Shown one piece after another: positions 32,481-43,883 of a stretch of 64,000 nt of DNA. Position numbers and translations under genes: made by a program. The notes beneath the pieces were generated by a model. The model was not told the DNA's origin, did no database searches, and saw only the letters and a program-made list of their open reading frames with translations. Within the stretch, counting starts at the first letter, position 1, and each line of letters opens with the position of its first letter. Source of the stretch: Rachicladosporium sp. CCFEE 5018 (Eukaryota > Ascomycota > Dothideomycetes > Cladosporiales > Cladosporiaceae); the NCBI GenBank assembly GCA_002077045.2, contig KZ111140.1, positions 2,519,732-2,583,731 of the forward strand, in the 5' to 3' direction.

Positions 32481-35400
32481 TCAATCTGCTTCTGGCTTCA
32501 CCACCTCACCTCCATCCTCCTCCTTATCAAACAACACCTCGACCCCCTTCAGCCCCTTCACTTTCGCCTTCACAACGCTCAATATCTCATCCCCAACTTT
32601 CTCAAACCCCTCAATCCTCCCCAGCCGCTCCACAAGCGCCTCCGCATCCTTCAGTAAAGCCTTCCCACCAGCCTCTGCATTCACATCAGCGGCCCGGAAC
32701 GCACCGCACCACTGTTCCCTGTACATCTCAAAGATCCTGCTCGTGATAAGCCGTAAATCGAGCTCGCTCAGATGTCGCGACAGCACGCGATGGAGCGTTA
32801 ACGTCTCGCGTGTCAGCGTCTCAATGTACGCATTCGGCGTATCCGCAGCTGGAAGCGTGTCGAAGTCAAGCGCCAGCATAGTCTTAGTGTGCGTCAAAGA
32901 GCGGGACGTCATGATCTCAACGAGCTTATCGTGAATGCCGGATTGATGTTCTTGGTACAGTCGCTTCAGCTTGTCCCACTCGGCTAGTACGCTGCTGGCA
33001 TTCGCAGTAGCGGATGGTAGATGTCGGCGGATTGCTTCGCGGATGTAGGGGACGAGTGTGATGACTAGGCTGAGGGCTTGAGAGCTCAGGGCGAGGTGCT
33101 TGGTGGTGATGTTTTTCAGCCCTGCTATGCGTGTTGCGCCGGCACCAAGGATGAGTTGCGAGGAGCGGGAGTTGAAGGCGCGGAGGACGTCTAGCAGCGC
33201 TGTGGAGAGGGCTGGGGTGAGTAAGGGGAGAGTAGTGGTGAGACCAAGGAAGGTTTCAATGCTGGGGAGTAGAGTAAGAGCCGAAGGAACCAGGATGAAC
33301 CGGTGTGTATCGATCTGGGCAGGCTTGGTTGCCGCTGCTTTCGTCGCGGGTTGAGGTGTGCTGGTGCCGTTGGTAGCTGCTGGAGCGGACGTGCCATTTA
33401 GCACTGCTGGTGAAGCACCATTGGTATGCGGCAGGGACGGCTCCCAGATTGGACGAGCGCTGGCAGTCCACTTGGGGGGATCCTTGTCCATCGCTCCGAC
33501 TATGCGATCAAGCGCCTTCTGGTCCAATTCCTTGACGTCTGTTGCGTTCCAGCTATCCCTGTCAAGCGCTTCGCAGACTCTTGACGTTTCTAACTGCCCG
33601 AGTGCTTGCACAAAGCCACTGATCTGTGCGTTGATTACGACTCGCAACGCCATGCCGCCTCGCCCAGACACGGCTTCACATTCGTCGGCGAATAGTCGAT
33701 TGAGAGTAAAGTACCGCAAGAAGTCGTCCTTGGGCAAGTTGACTGACTGCTCATTCCTCACCTTGAGTACTCGTGTGATCTGGGTTTGAGCAGTATCCAC
33801 GGCTTGTCCGAGCAGACTTGACATGTCTAGAGCTTGACTGAGTTCGTCTTGCACGTTCATCTTCAGGGTCAGAGCTGGGCCGCCATTAGTGAGTCGCTCA
33901 TCCATGGACGCTAGCATAGGCGATCGTGGTGGCGATCGCGACTTCTCCATTGACTGCCGACTCGGAGGCGGACTTTGCATTTGACTGGTCACATCGAGGA
34001 GCACCTTGGTCTGCGTCGACAGTCTGCGTAGTGCTTCACCTACTGAAGTATACACATTGACAAGCAGCTTCTCCGAATCCTCTGTGTCGAGCGCACGCAG
34101 ATTTCGCGCAAGAATGGTGCTCTTCTCCTGTTGACTCAACTGCTTGCCGCCTCTCGTGCTCGAGGATACCATGCTGTCCACGTCGTCATCTGTACTACTA
34201 GGCAGATGCTTGCGGATCAGCGACTTCATTTCCTTCATTGCTGTCTCCCGGAAGGCTGCGATTGCAGGTGCTGTGTGCCCGCTTCGAGACAGACCTTTCA
34301 GATTGGCGAGCAGGTCATCTCGTAAGTCCTTGCTGGTCTCCATGTAGGTGACGGGTATACCTCGTTGTCGTGACCAGCGCTTCAGCGTTTCTGCTGGCGG
34401 TACTTTCGCGATATGTTGCCTCAGATCTGCGAGAAGAGTTGTGGTGAATCTCACAGCAAAGCCGGATCCGATGCGATATTGCAGCTCCTGCATACCAGCA
34501 TCCAGTCCTTGCAAAGCCCGTAGCGAGCGGAGGTCGATCATCTCCCCTGGCTCTGACGCGTTTGACTCGGAATGACCACAGATGAGTCGCTCCACTTGGT
34601 CCATTTGATCGGCTGCCTGTTCGTAGTTGCCCTCATCGACCTTCTCGTCTGTATCTTTCACAAGCTCAACGACCTGCTGCACCTGCCTCGCCGCTCGACC
34701 GAGCTTCTGCACATTCTGCTTCCGTCTCCGTTTGGCTGCTACCTCAAGTCCTCCTACCGCGACTTCCTGATCTAGTCGCCGTAAGTCTTCTCGCAAGCCT
34801 TGTATCTTGGCCACGCTCTCCTCAGCCTCAGTCTGCAGCTCCTTGAGACTGCCCAGCGCGGCGAAGAAGCCAGTGCTTGCAGCAGAGATGTTGTTGATCA
34901 AGTGCACTTCGACAGTGTCCATGTACCAACTCAGCTTCTCTTGGAGGATTGCATTGGTCGCCAGCGACTTCCTGGGAGGAAGCGGAGTGCCATTGGCTGC
35001 CAGCTGCTCTATTGCAGGCGTTCCAGGCGGCGGACGTACTATCTCCGCCCGCTCAGACACTACATCGAATGTGCGCGGATTCTCGAGTTGAAAACTATCC
35101 TCGAAGTAGACAGGTGGGATTGTCGAGAGTGGTGTAGGCTCATGTCGTCGTCGATAATGCGCGGAAGACCTCCTGCGCGTCTGATCTCGGGGAGTCTCCA
35201 TTGGTGACAGCGCTGCGCTCGAGCTCTGTCGGTCTAGTCTCGGCGATACAGGCCCGCCTCTGCTCATCTTCCGCTCCAAAGCCTCGGCTATACGATCCGT
35301 CTTCTCCAGTTCGCCATCCTTCTTCAGCCATTGCGCCTGTTCTGGCTCGGCACGTCCCCGCTGGAAGCTCTCGAAGAGCGGTCCAATCCTCGTGAGATAG

Positions 35401-35816
35401 TCGCGGAAGCTTTCAGGCGGTACGTGGGGAATGTTAGTGAGGGTCACTGGCGGTATGTCGCGTGTAGTCGGCGCTTTGAATCCAGCACCCGCAGCCGCGG
35501 CTTGCGTTTGTGGTAATAGACCCGTCCGCACAATCGGTGGCTGTAGGAGGGTAGAGATGGCATTCTGGCTGGTCTCGCGTACTGTGCTGCCACGTCTAGT
35601 ACTCGTATCGAGGCTACCTCCGACAGAAGCAGCAGTGGATACACTGGCCGCGCTCCCTCGTCGCGACTGGAATCGGCCTGAAGAGATCTGGCGATCGAGT
35701 GATGCCTGAGTCGGGAAGGGATAGCCTGAGTTCAGTCGTGGAGAACCAGGCGACGAGACAGTGGGTGAGGCTGTCAGCGAGGTATCGATGGTGAAGCGAG
35801 GAGAGTTTGACGACAT
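32481..35816 (-). CDS. VPS54: GARP complex subunit Vps54
   Basis: Vps54 is a subunit of the GARP tether (Vps51-Vps54) that captures endosome-derived vesicles at the trans-Golgi. A single exon encodes 1111 residues. The first 180 residues are Ser/Pro-rich and disordered. The conserved N-terminal tether region includes DYLTRIGPLFESFQRGR and IQGLREDLRRLDQEVAVGG, a coiled coil. The C-terminal Vps54 domain (about 820-960) has NSRSSQLILGAGATRIAGLK followed by NITTKHLALSSQALSLVITL, diagnostic of this subunit. The helical bundle at the end reads ETLTLHRVLSRHLSELDLRL. A linker near 790-815 is a low-complexity Ala/Thr/Pro stretch. Length is typical for filamentous fungi. It is divergent from MCM5. Confidence 0.93.
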   Translation of the reverse strand: MSSNSPRFTIDTSLTASPTVSSPGSPRLNSGYPFPTQASLDRQISSGRFQSRRGSAASVSTAASVGGSLDTSTRRGSTVRETSQNAISTLLQPPIVRTGLLPQTQAAAAGAGFKAPTTRDIPPVTLTNIPHVPPESFRDYLTRIGPLFESFQRGRAEPEQAQWLKKDGELEKTDRIAEALERKMSRGGPVSPRLDRQSSSAALSPMETPRDQTRRRSSAHYRRRHEPTPLSTIPPVYFEDSFQLENPRTFDVVSERAEIVRPPPGTPAIEQLAANGTPLPPRKSLATNAILQEKLSWYMDTVEVHLINNISAASTGFFAALGSLKELQTEAEESVAKIQGLREDLRRLDQEVAVGGLEVAAKRRRKQNVQKLGRAARQVQQVVELVKDTDEKVDEGNYEQAADQMDQVERLICGHSESNASEPGEMIDLRSLRALQGLDAGMQELQYRIGSGFAVRFTTTLLADLRQHIAKVPPAETLKRWSRQRGIPVTYMETSKDLRDDLLANLKGLSRSGHTAPAIAAFRETAMKEMKSLIRKHLPSSTDDDVDSMVSSSTRGGKQLSQQEKSTILARNLRALDTEDSEKLLVNVYTSVGEALRRLSTQTKVLLDVTSQMQSPPPSRQSMEKSRSPPRSPMLASMDERLTNGGPALTLKMNVQDELSQALDMSSLLGQAVDTAQTQITRVLKVRNEQSVNLPKDDFLRYFTLNRLFADECEAVSGRGGMALRVVINAQISGFVQALGQLETSRVCEALDRDSWNATDVKELDQKALDRIVGAMDKDPPKWTASARPIWEPSLPHTNGASPAVLNGTSAPAATNGTSTPQPATKAAATKPAQIDTHRFILVPSALTLLPSIETFLGLTTTLPLLTPALSTALLDVLRAFNSRSSQLILGAGATRIAGLKNITTKHLALSSQALSLVITLVPYIREAIRRHLPSATANASSVLAEWDKLKRLYQEHQSGIHDKLVEIMTSRSLTHTKTMLALDFDTLPAADTPNAYIETLTRETLTLHRVLSRHLSELDLRLITSRIFEMYREQWCGAFRAADVNAEAGGKALLKDAEALVERLGRIEGFEKVGDEILSVVKAKVKGLKGVEVLFDKEEDGGEVVKPEAD

Positions 35817-36174
35817 GGCCGCGACCAGTCACGTCGCTTGGGCGATCGTCGAGGCGTGTGTTGTCCGGACATTGAGTGTGAGGCTTGAAAGACTATACTA
35901 AAAGTCTTCGCTCTGTCATCCTAGAGAGTAGCACGGTCGTTGCAGTAGCAAATGCCTGATTTGCTCACAGCCATTCCATCTCATGTTACTTGTCCCAATA
36001 GCCTCAGATGGTCGGGGACCGGAACCGAGATCATCCGAACCCCGACAACACGCTAGCAGCTGCCCTCATGCGAGCACTTCCCGGCGCGTCTCCTGGTCTG
36101 AGAGACGCGTCCTGCCCACCGTCGTGAGGAGACAGCGACACCACCGCGACGCAAAACGCCTACAACCACACACA
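35817..36174. promoter_or_regulatory. Divergent VPS54 / MCM5 promoter region
   Basis: 358 bases separate the two start codons. It contains the MCB site listed separately and the near-match GGCGCGTC around 36083. No gene inside. Confidence 0.6.
36105..36110. promoter_or_regulatory. MCB element (ACGCGT) upstream of MCM5
   Basis: A perfect ACGCGT ends 65 bases before the MCM5 start codon. MBF control of MCM genes through MCB elements is established in yeasts, so position and gene agree. A chance match is possible, since several other copies occur in the window. Confidence 0.5.
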
Positions 36175-38511
36175 ATGGACCGCCAATCAGTATACACACT
36201 CGATCTCTGGGGTGAGGACAGGAGCAGGCAGTCGGAGGGGCAGGAGAGCAACAGACAGATCCAGAAGAAGTGCATCGAGTTCATCTTGTCCTTTGCAGTG
36301 GACCACATCTTCATATACCGGTAGGCAGTTGGCGAAAGTGTGAGCACAGTCCAGTGCTGACAAGATGGTAGTGATCAAATAAGAGAGAACGTCCTGTCCA
36401 AGCAATACTACTGCGACATCGACATCGCACACCTCATCCAATATGACGAGGATCTGGCGCAGCGATTACAGAACGAGCCAGCAGACACAATCCCCCTGGT
36501 AAGCGTGCGATGCTACTCGGCTACACAAGGCAGCACTGACTCTGCATAGTTCGAGAGCGCCATCAAGACCTGCACACAACGAATCCTATACCCCTCTCGA
36601 AGTCAGGAGGACCTCGAGCTTGCGAAGGCGCTTCCCAACCACCAGCTACTACTACACTCATCTGTCGCCCAGACCTCGATCCGTGGCTTGACTGCGACCA
36701 ACGTCTCACATCTCGTGCGCATACCCGGTATCGTCATTGGCGCCAGCACTCTCTCCTCAAAGGCAACGGCAGTCCATGTCGAATGTCGGAACTGCCATCA
36801 CAGCGAACAGATCGCAGTCACATCAGGCTTCTCGGGACTATCACTACCTCGAGTGTGTAGTCGACCAAAGACAGGCCAAGATGATGGAGACAAATGCCCA
36901 CTGGACCCATACTTCGTCGTGCACGAGAAGAGTCAGTTCATCGACCAGCAAGTGCTGAAGCTACAAGAAGCACCAGATGATGTGCCGGTCGGTGAACTAC
37001 CACGCCACATTCTCGTCAGCGCAGATCGCTACCTCGCGAACCGTGTAGTCCCCGGCTCGCGATGCACAGTGATGGGTGTCTTCAGCATCTACAACAGCCA
37101 GAAGAACAGCAAAAACTCTGGCGCAGTCGCAATCCGCAACCCCTACCTCCGCGCTGTCGGTATCCAGACCGATATCTCCCACAACCAATCCAGCGGCGCC
37201 ACAATGCAGTTCTCGTCCGAAGAGGAGCAGGAGTTCCTTGAGATGTCCCGTCGGCCAGATCTCTATGACCAATTCGCGTCCTGCATCGCGCCCTCAATCT
37301 ACGGAAACGCTGACATCAAGAAAGCCATCACCTGCCTCCTGATGGGCGGCAGCAAGAAGATTCTCCCCGACGGCATGCGATTGCGTGGGGACATCAATGT
37401 CCTCCTCCTCGGTGACCCAGGAACCGCCAAATCCCAACTCCTCAAATTCGTCGAGAAATGCTCCCCCATAGCAATCTACACCTCCGGCAAAGGCTCCTCA
37501 GCCGCAGGTCTCACAGCCTCAGTCCAACGCGACACCTCAACGCGGGAATTCTACCTGGAAGGCGGCGCCATGGTGCTAGCAGACGGCGGCGTAGTCTGCA
37601 TAGACGAGTTCGACAAGATGCGCGATGAAGACCGCGTCGCCATCCACGAAGCAATGGAGCAGCAGACGATATCGATAGCCAAAGCCGGCATCACGACGAT
37701 CCTCAACGCGCGCACCTCAGTCCTCGCAGCCGCCAACCCCATCTTCGGCCGGTACGACGACCTCAAAACCCCAGGCGAAAATATTGACTTCCAAACCACA
37801 ATCCTCTCACGTTTCGACCTGATCTTCATAGTCCGCGACGATCACGACCGCAACCGCGACGAAACGATCGCCAAACACGTCATGAACATACACATGCACG
37901 GGCAGTCGAAAACGAACGGCCGCACGGAATCCGTACAGCAAGACGACGCTGCGATTCCTGTAGAGAAATTGAAACGCTACATATCCTACGCCAAATCTCG
38001 CTGCGCTCCACGTCTCTCCGCCGAAGCCGCCGAGAAGCTAAGCAGCCACTTCGTCTCTATCCGTCGGCAAGTCGCTCGCGCAGAAGCAGACGCCAATCAG
38101 CGCAGCAGCATCCCAATCACGGTCCGCCAACTCGAGTCCCTCGTCCGCATCACAGAGTCCCTCGCAAAGCTCGAGCTCCTCCCCATAGCAACGGAAAAGC
38201 ACGTCGATGAAGCCATACGGCTCTTCCTCGGCTCCACGATGGACGCCGTTATGTCTGCTGGCGGCGACACGAGCGCGTTGGGGATGCAGGGGAACCGGGA
38301 ATTGGTGGAGGAAGTACATAAAGTCGAAGAGGAGTTGCGGCGACGGCTGCCGATGGGGTTTACGGCTAGTTTGGCGACGTTACGGAGGGATTTCGTGGAG
38401 CGGAAGGGGTACTCGGAGCAGGCTCTGGGGAGGGCGTTGCAGGTCCTGGTGAGGAGGGAGACGGTGCAATTTCGACGGGGAGGCGCGGTGGTGCATCGGA
38501 GTGGGATATGA
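36175..38511 (+). CDS. MCM5: DNA replication licensing factor Mcm5 (Cdc46)
   Basis: Subunit of the Mcm2-7 helicase that licenses origins and unwinds DNA at forks. Three exons, 36175-36320, 36372-36498 and 36550-38511, with two 51 bp introns, encode 744 residues. The N-terminus MDRQSVYTLDLWGEDRS and QYYCDIDIAHLIQYDEDLAQ match Mcm5. The zinc-finger region starts VECRNCHHSEQIAV. The AAA+ core has Walker A LLGDPGTAKSQLL near residue 380, Walker B VVCIDEFDKM near 440 and the arginine finger SRFD near 510. VEKLKRYISYAKSRCAPRLS and the C-terminal winged helix complete it. VCSRPKTGQDDGDKCPLDPY between zinc-finger halves is typical of Mcm5. Upstream MCB suggests G1/S control. Confidence 0.96.
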
Positions 38512-39876
38512 GGCATAAATGAAATGTCGCCTATTTATGAACACGGACTCAACGGCTTAGTGGTAGTCCTGCGTACGGCATTGTGAGGATTGGAGATTAG
38601 CGCAAGTGTTCGTAGGCTTGGCTATCCACATGGTGTATTATCACTCGATGAGAACATATCCTAGTATCCGCGCTGGTGAGATCACTCCCGTGTTCGCTAC
38701 CACGTGGGCGAGAATGCGAAGAGGTTGCCCATCTCGCCCTCTCCATCGAGAATGCTGATATCCACAGCACTGCTACAGCATTTACTTAGCGACGCTCTAT
38801 GCAGCGATGTCGTCTTCCGTAGGCTGTCTTGGAGGTAGCATCAGCGGCTTTCACTGCGTGCTGAACACCTTTAGCATCGAGGCCGTGTTCATTGCGCCGG
38901 ATCGGTCATCGCACAGCAACCCGCCGGCACCTAGCCCTGGAGACGGCTTCGAAAGGAACATCGTAGGAACCCGTAGACGAGTCGGGGCTCTGTGACATCG
39001 ACAAACGACCTGCGGATAGGCTATGGACGATTCTGTAGGTATGTTGAGCAGCCGTCGGACGCAGCATCAGGATCTGCGCAGACGCCAGCGACCTCAGAGT
39101 GTGTAGCTCAGACAAGGTGGAGAAGACACAGTCGCCCGCCCGTAGCAATGCATATCCTGGACCGTCTGGCAGGAGCTGAGCGAGGCGGTATGTGTATCTG
39201 GGTTGCCAGCACTCACGCGACAAGTCTGGGATCAGTTGGTCTTGACGAGGTGTGCAATTTCGCAAGCAGAAGTACGTCGAGTTCGATTGTTCTGCCATCA
39301 TCGCAGAAGGAGATGTCAAATCCCTGGTCTCCAAATCCTTGCTCTCCTGTCGCCGACTCAGTTGCCATCACATGTTATGACGATGCATGTCTTAGGGGGA
39401 GTGTGTATGGCTGACTCCACGGACGTGTAGCTGTCGTCGAGTACAAGTATGAGTTCGAACTCGGTAACGGCCACCCCCGTGATAGCGAGGCGATGGCGAC
39501 CACTACAGGGCTGCGGGGCTGCGCTTTGCCTGCCTTAGCTGTTCTGATAGTCTCAAACCATCGAATGGGCGGCTCGCGGATTGATCATCGGCGCCATGAC
39601 TGTGGATGGCCCAGTAGAGCACTTGAAATGATGTCCCGAGATGTAGATCAACAGGCAAACGCTCCTACCATAGTGATGAACGCCACATGGTACGGTAAGT
39701 AGTACCCGCACATGGCTTCCACGATGTTCGGAGGAGGGGACGTATCTTTAAGCCGCACTCTACACCTTCATGTTGGAAGTGCCCTTGTGAATACTAGTCG
39801 CGGTGATCATGGCATGGGGTCGAAACACGGAAACCAGTCTTGTCCTTGAGCGAGGATGGCATATGTGTTGCTACGC
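38512..39876. other. Long intergenic region without a recognisable gene
   Basis: 1365 bases. Reading frames up to 142 codons occur on both strands but have no familiar motif and no consistent splice structure. A perfect GAGTTCGAACTC palindrome sits near 39451. I see no RNA gene or transposon. Confidence 0.4.
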
Positions 39877-41924
39877 TCACATCAACATCGGCCAGGCGCC
39901 AAATACTCTTCTCGCCATTGAATCCTCATCGTACACGGCCGGAGCTAGCTGCGACGTGTGCAAGCGATCCCGCGCACGCGTACACCATGCTGACTGCTTC
40001 ATGACTCCGCTGCGCTCGAACCATCGAAGTGCGTGGACCAGCGAGCCATGGGCAAACACATCGGTATCGCCCACGTTGTCGGCGGAATGTAGGTATGGTG
40101 TCGCGCGGCACAGCGCCTCGGCGTGGGCGGTCAGACGGGCGGTGATCTCGGACACGGAGACGAGGTCGTCGCCGATCGGCAGGGCGATGCCGTGAGAGTC
40201 TAACTTCGAAAGTGTGTCCAGGAGTACCTCATCGGCGTAGTACATGAATGCCTGGTAGTATACGAAGCAGACGCCACTCAAGCGGTTCTTGAAGTTCAGT
40301 GGTGGCGCAAAAGGCCAGACTGTGTCGTCGTGCTCGCATTGCACGGTTGAGGCCACGACACTGTGGGTATAGACTAGGTTCGGCGTCGTGTAAGGCCCAG
40401 GTAAGGTCAAGTCGAATAAGTTGGGGACCTCGCGTCGGATGGCCAGCTTTGTCTGCTGTACAGAGTCCACCAAGGCGAGGGCGGACGCTCCCAGGTTCAC
40501 TCCCTCTTCATCGAGACGGTCGAGAGCTGGGACTAGTTTTGTGGCTTGTAGTCCAGCAAGGCCCAGTCGCAATGACGGTGATGTGCAATACGGGCGTAGC
40601 GCCTCGATCCATGCCGGGCCATTAAGCAACAGTGGCCGCTTGTCCGTGTGGGACCTCACAAGCGCCTCCATGCTCATATTACTTATGACCTGACGTGGGA
40701 ATGTGGATGACATGCAGCCTGGGCCGCGGGCGCGGATGATCTGCTCGACCGCAGCGTGGTGCGTCCAGTACTCATTGTCTGATGCCAGCTCGGAGAAATT
40801 GGCAGTCATTGCGAGGGCAGCAATGGCACCGAGAACTCCATCGTCATGCAGCGCATTGGGCGCCTCGATCTCGTTACGCAATCGGCCGAGAGCGATACCA
40901 TGGAGGCGCGAAACCTCCGGCAGTAGGACCCGGACGTGTTTGGCGCGTCCGAAGTACAGCAGGAGAGCACAGTCGATGGCAGACGACATGGCCTTTCCTC
41001 GAGGCTGGAACCATTGGCTGTAAACATTCAATAGCTCAGTACGCTGATATGTGCCCAGGGGGAGCTCGATGTCAAGTGCAAACATCGTCAACTGCTGTCT
41101 GTACATTCCAACATGCTGGATAGGCGTGACAATTTTCGCTTGTTGAGGGAAGTCATCCCCGTTAGCGATCGGGTTATCGAGTGACGTGGAATGACTGCCA
41201 GAGCGTCAGTAAGCGGAAATGCTCTCTGCGCCAACTGATCACTAACGGCGCTGTCAGATGCTCTCGGCGCCACCTCCGGCCAGACTTGTCCTTGCTTGTT
41301 GACAAGGTCTGGAACAAGCCATCGCCGACGACTCGAGCGCCGCGAAGGGCCAGACTCTCTTCGTGTTCTGTGTCTACTGATACTGTGGTTAGATTGAACT
41401 TGAGACTCATGCTTGTGAGAAATCAACGTGCAGCACGGGCGAGATATAAATTGTGGTGCCTGTGAGTAGCTCAACGCCTGCACAAGTGGCAAGTCGCAAC
41501 ATGCCGCTTGGGACATATTGTGGAAAACAAAGAGTTCGAAGGAGAATACGAAGAGACTCGCTGCCTCCTCGCAATGACTGAGTCCCGGAAGTAAGCCTTG
41601 GGCTCCTGTCTCATCGAGATCGATCGCATCAAGATTCACGCGACCTGGTTACCATTCCCCTTACCAAAGCTGATGATTAGGAGCAGTCGTTGCAGTACTT
41701 ACCAGGTGCTGCACCTTCCGTCGCGGCCCCGCCGAGACTTTTGGCCTTCCTCGCAGTACGGTAAAGGTACTGACATGGCCTTCCGCCAATATCACACTCA
41801 CTACATATCGGGCGCTTCTGATCACACTGTGGCTTGTCAATCGAGAGCCGTGACTGTCGCCTTCAAGAGAACCTGCCTTGATCTTGCGCGTCCTGCATAC
41901 GTTGCACTTGCTAGTCACTGTCAT
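39877..41924 (-). CDS. Zn2Cys6 fungal transcription factor, internal exon structure partly unresolved
   Basis: Exon 1 (41924-41877) encodes MTVTSKCNVCRTRKIK and exon 2 (41826-41703) resumes CDQKRPICSECDIGGRPC. Together they are a complete six-cysteine zinc cluster. The intron between them (41876-41827) starts with GC rather than GT. Exon 3 starts at 41644 after a 58 bp intron and reads GRVNLDAIDLDETGAQGLLP. Its end is unclear: two frames stay open to about 41200. The last exon probably begins at 41194 (acceptor CTGGCAG after a CTGAC branch) and runs to 39877. It encodes AKIVTPIQHVGMYRQQL and a helical fungal transcription-factor regulatory region (VYSQWFQPRGKAMSSAIDC, SMEALVRSHTDKRPLLLNGP). 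Total length is about 600 residues. The regulated pathway is unknown. Confidence 0.72.
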
Positions 41925-43109
41925 TGCCAGTCGCCAAGAAGATCTGTGCTCTTGGAAAGATGATGACTGTAAAGCGACTTTAGCTTTCGGTCGACTATTA
42001 CGTTCGCCATGGCCAGCTTATGACCAATTTGGTTTGTGTCTTCCGTCGATGCATTCATTCTCGGGCTCGCTGTGTTTATGCGAGATACTGCCTCATACGG
42101 ACTGCGGCTGACTCATCCTGACGCGAGATGCCCAGGCCTGATCTCGGTAGCTTTGTGTATAATTAGTCGTCTGGCACCGCAAACATTTCAATCTTTGACT
42201 CGACGCCGGACAGATCAGACTGCCATCAAACTCGTGACCAGGCACGTTGCTTGCGGTCAGAGATACGTCGTGAAGAGTTCGATATTCGTCGATTCCGGCG
42301 TGTACCCGGCAGGCGACCTGGCGTGGCCTGATACTCAGACCACTCGCTGTACCGCTTCCTGAATAGTATACGTGACGGGACACTACCCCAAGGACAGGGC
42401 CACATGCTGAACGAAGGAATCGCTGAAGCACTCGAATGCTTCATCGCTGTTCAGCGGACGGTGGGCAGAGTTCACACGACCCTGATGCTCTCTCTGATAA
42501 TATGATGCCCAATGGTAGAACCGTATGCTCGCCTAGCGCAGACGAGTCTACTCTCAAGACGCCGATCGAGGCTCCTAAAAGACTCTAGAAAGACGCAGTC
42601 GTGGGACGACTGTAGCTGCTTGCGAGTTGCCAATAATGGTGCCGTCGAGCATTAAGAAGAGGCCTCGCAACGGAGAAGAGCTGACCAATACTGACACGAA
42701 GAGCACGGCATCTTGACTCGACTCATGTACGTCAGATGCGAGCCCTGGCTGAGGTAGTTCCGCATCTTTGCGCGAATGATGCAGAAACAGATCCCGTCTA
42801 TCGAAGGATTCCGCGGACGTCAGACCACATACTTGGCGCGCCAGCTGGTACTTACCGGATTGGGCTCAATGCGCCGCCGATGCGACTGTACAGCCACGAC
42901 CACCTATAGGCATCGGCGTCGCCATGACTGTCGGGACCATCAGGTGAGGTTCTCCATCGCTGTGTCTCAGAGTATGAGCAGAATCATAGATAAGTATCAC
43001 GCTCGCTGCCCTTCTCTACCAATCCACATCATCGCACTCGTCTAGAGCACTTCAGCACTTTCCAGCATTTCTCTTAGCTTACTCACAATCCACCCACAAA
43101 CTCGCAGTA
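41925..43109. other. Long intergenic region between the Zn2Cys6 gene and the LURP-one-like gene
   Basis: 1185 bases with scattered short frames on both strands. No motif, RNA gene, tandem repeat or transposon fragment recognised. Confidence 0.4.
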
Positions 43110-43883
43110 ATGCACGTAGAAATAGGCAGTGAGCTCCGCGCTCCCGGCGACGTCACGCACATCGACGGCGACCCTCTCTACATCCAGTACAACGCTCTCT
43201 GGACATCCGCCAAAGTTTTCACAGCCGGCAACGACAACAACCCAGGTTACAAAGCCGAGTGCCGTCTCCGCGCGCCAAATGTCCGCGTCACGAAGAACAG
43301 CAACGGCGAGGTCATCGGCTTCTCCACTCTCCATCCAGTTTCGATCCACTGCAACATGACCCTCCACGGCCGTAAAGGCAAGTTACAGGCTCTGAGCAAT
43401 TGGAAGACGAAGTACACGCATCTATCGTATGCGTACTCTGATAGTGCTACGCCGGTGCCGATGGAGTGGACCAGCCAATCGAGTTTCAAGACCTGGGACT
43501 TTGTGTGCACAGACGCGAAGCAGAACCCAGTGGCGAAATTCGTGTCGAATAACTGGCACGCGCATAAGATGGGGCGCATTGAGTTCTTGGGGCCCAAGGC
43601 GCACGATGAGAAAGCTAGGGAGGAGATCATCGTGTGTGGACTTACGATGTATAATGTCATGGTGTGTATTCTGTTGGTGACATTCATGGTTTGTGTGGGA
43701 AGTGCTGACATCATGTCTCAGATGCTACGGATGAACAATTTCTTCTCGCTTGGAGGGGCGTTCTTCAACAAGACGGGTCCTTTCACGCCAGCGCAGATTG
43801 AAGCTGCGAGGAGACAAGGTGGAATGGAGCCAAAGGCGATCGAGGTGCTGGAGGATAAGCATGGGACTGGGAAGCAGCTCTGA
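43110..43883 (+). CDS. Probable LURP-one/tubby-like fold protein
   Basis: Two exons, 43110-43661 and 43722-43883, joined across a 60 bp intron (GTGTGT donor, GCTGAC branch, TCTCAG acceptor), encode 237 residues. The pattern GDPLYIQYNALWTSAKVFTA near the start, WTSQSSFKTWDFVCTDAKQN in the middle and GRIEFLGPKAHDEKAREEII then VCGLTMYNVM near the end follows the strand-turn order of LURP-one/tubby C-terminal-like proteins. In these, a central helix is wrapped by a beta barrel. Fungal members are uncharacterised; possible lipid or membrane association is inference only. The C-terminus (RMNNFFSLGGAFFNKTGPF) is outside that domain. The intron length is a multiple of three and contains no stop, so unspliced mRNA would also be translatable. 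Confidence 0.55.
   Translation: MHVEIGSELRAPGDVTHIDGDPLYIQYNALWTSAKVFTAGNDNNPGYKAECRLRAPNVRVTKNSNGEVIGFSTLHPVSIHCNMTLHGRKGKLQALSNWKTKYTHLSYAYSDSATPVPMEWTSQSSFKTWDFVCTDAKQNPVAKFVSNNWHAHKMGRIEFLGPKAHDEKAREEIIVCGLTMYNVMVCILLVTFMVCVGSADIMSQMLRMNNFFSLGGAFFNKTGPFTPAQIEAARRQGGMEPKAIEVLEDKHGTGKQL

Noticed and set aside
38555..38610. GGCTTAGTGGTAG looks like a tRNA A box
   Set aside because: No B box or acceptor stem pairing follows; downstream sequence does not fold as a tRNA.
39445..39465. GAGTTCGAACTC palindrome resembling a tRNA B box
   Set aside because: No A box, cloverleaf or T-run is found at suitable distances on either strand.
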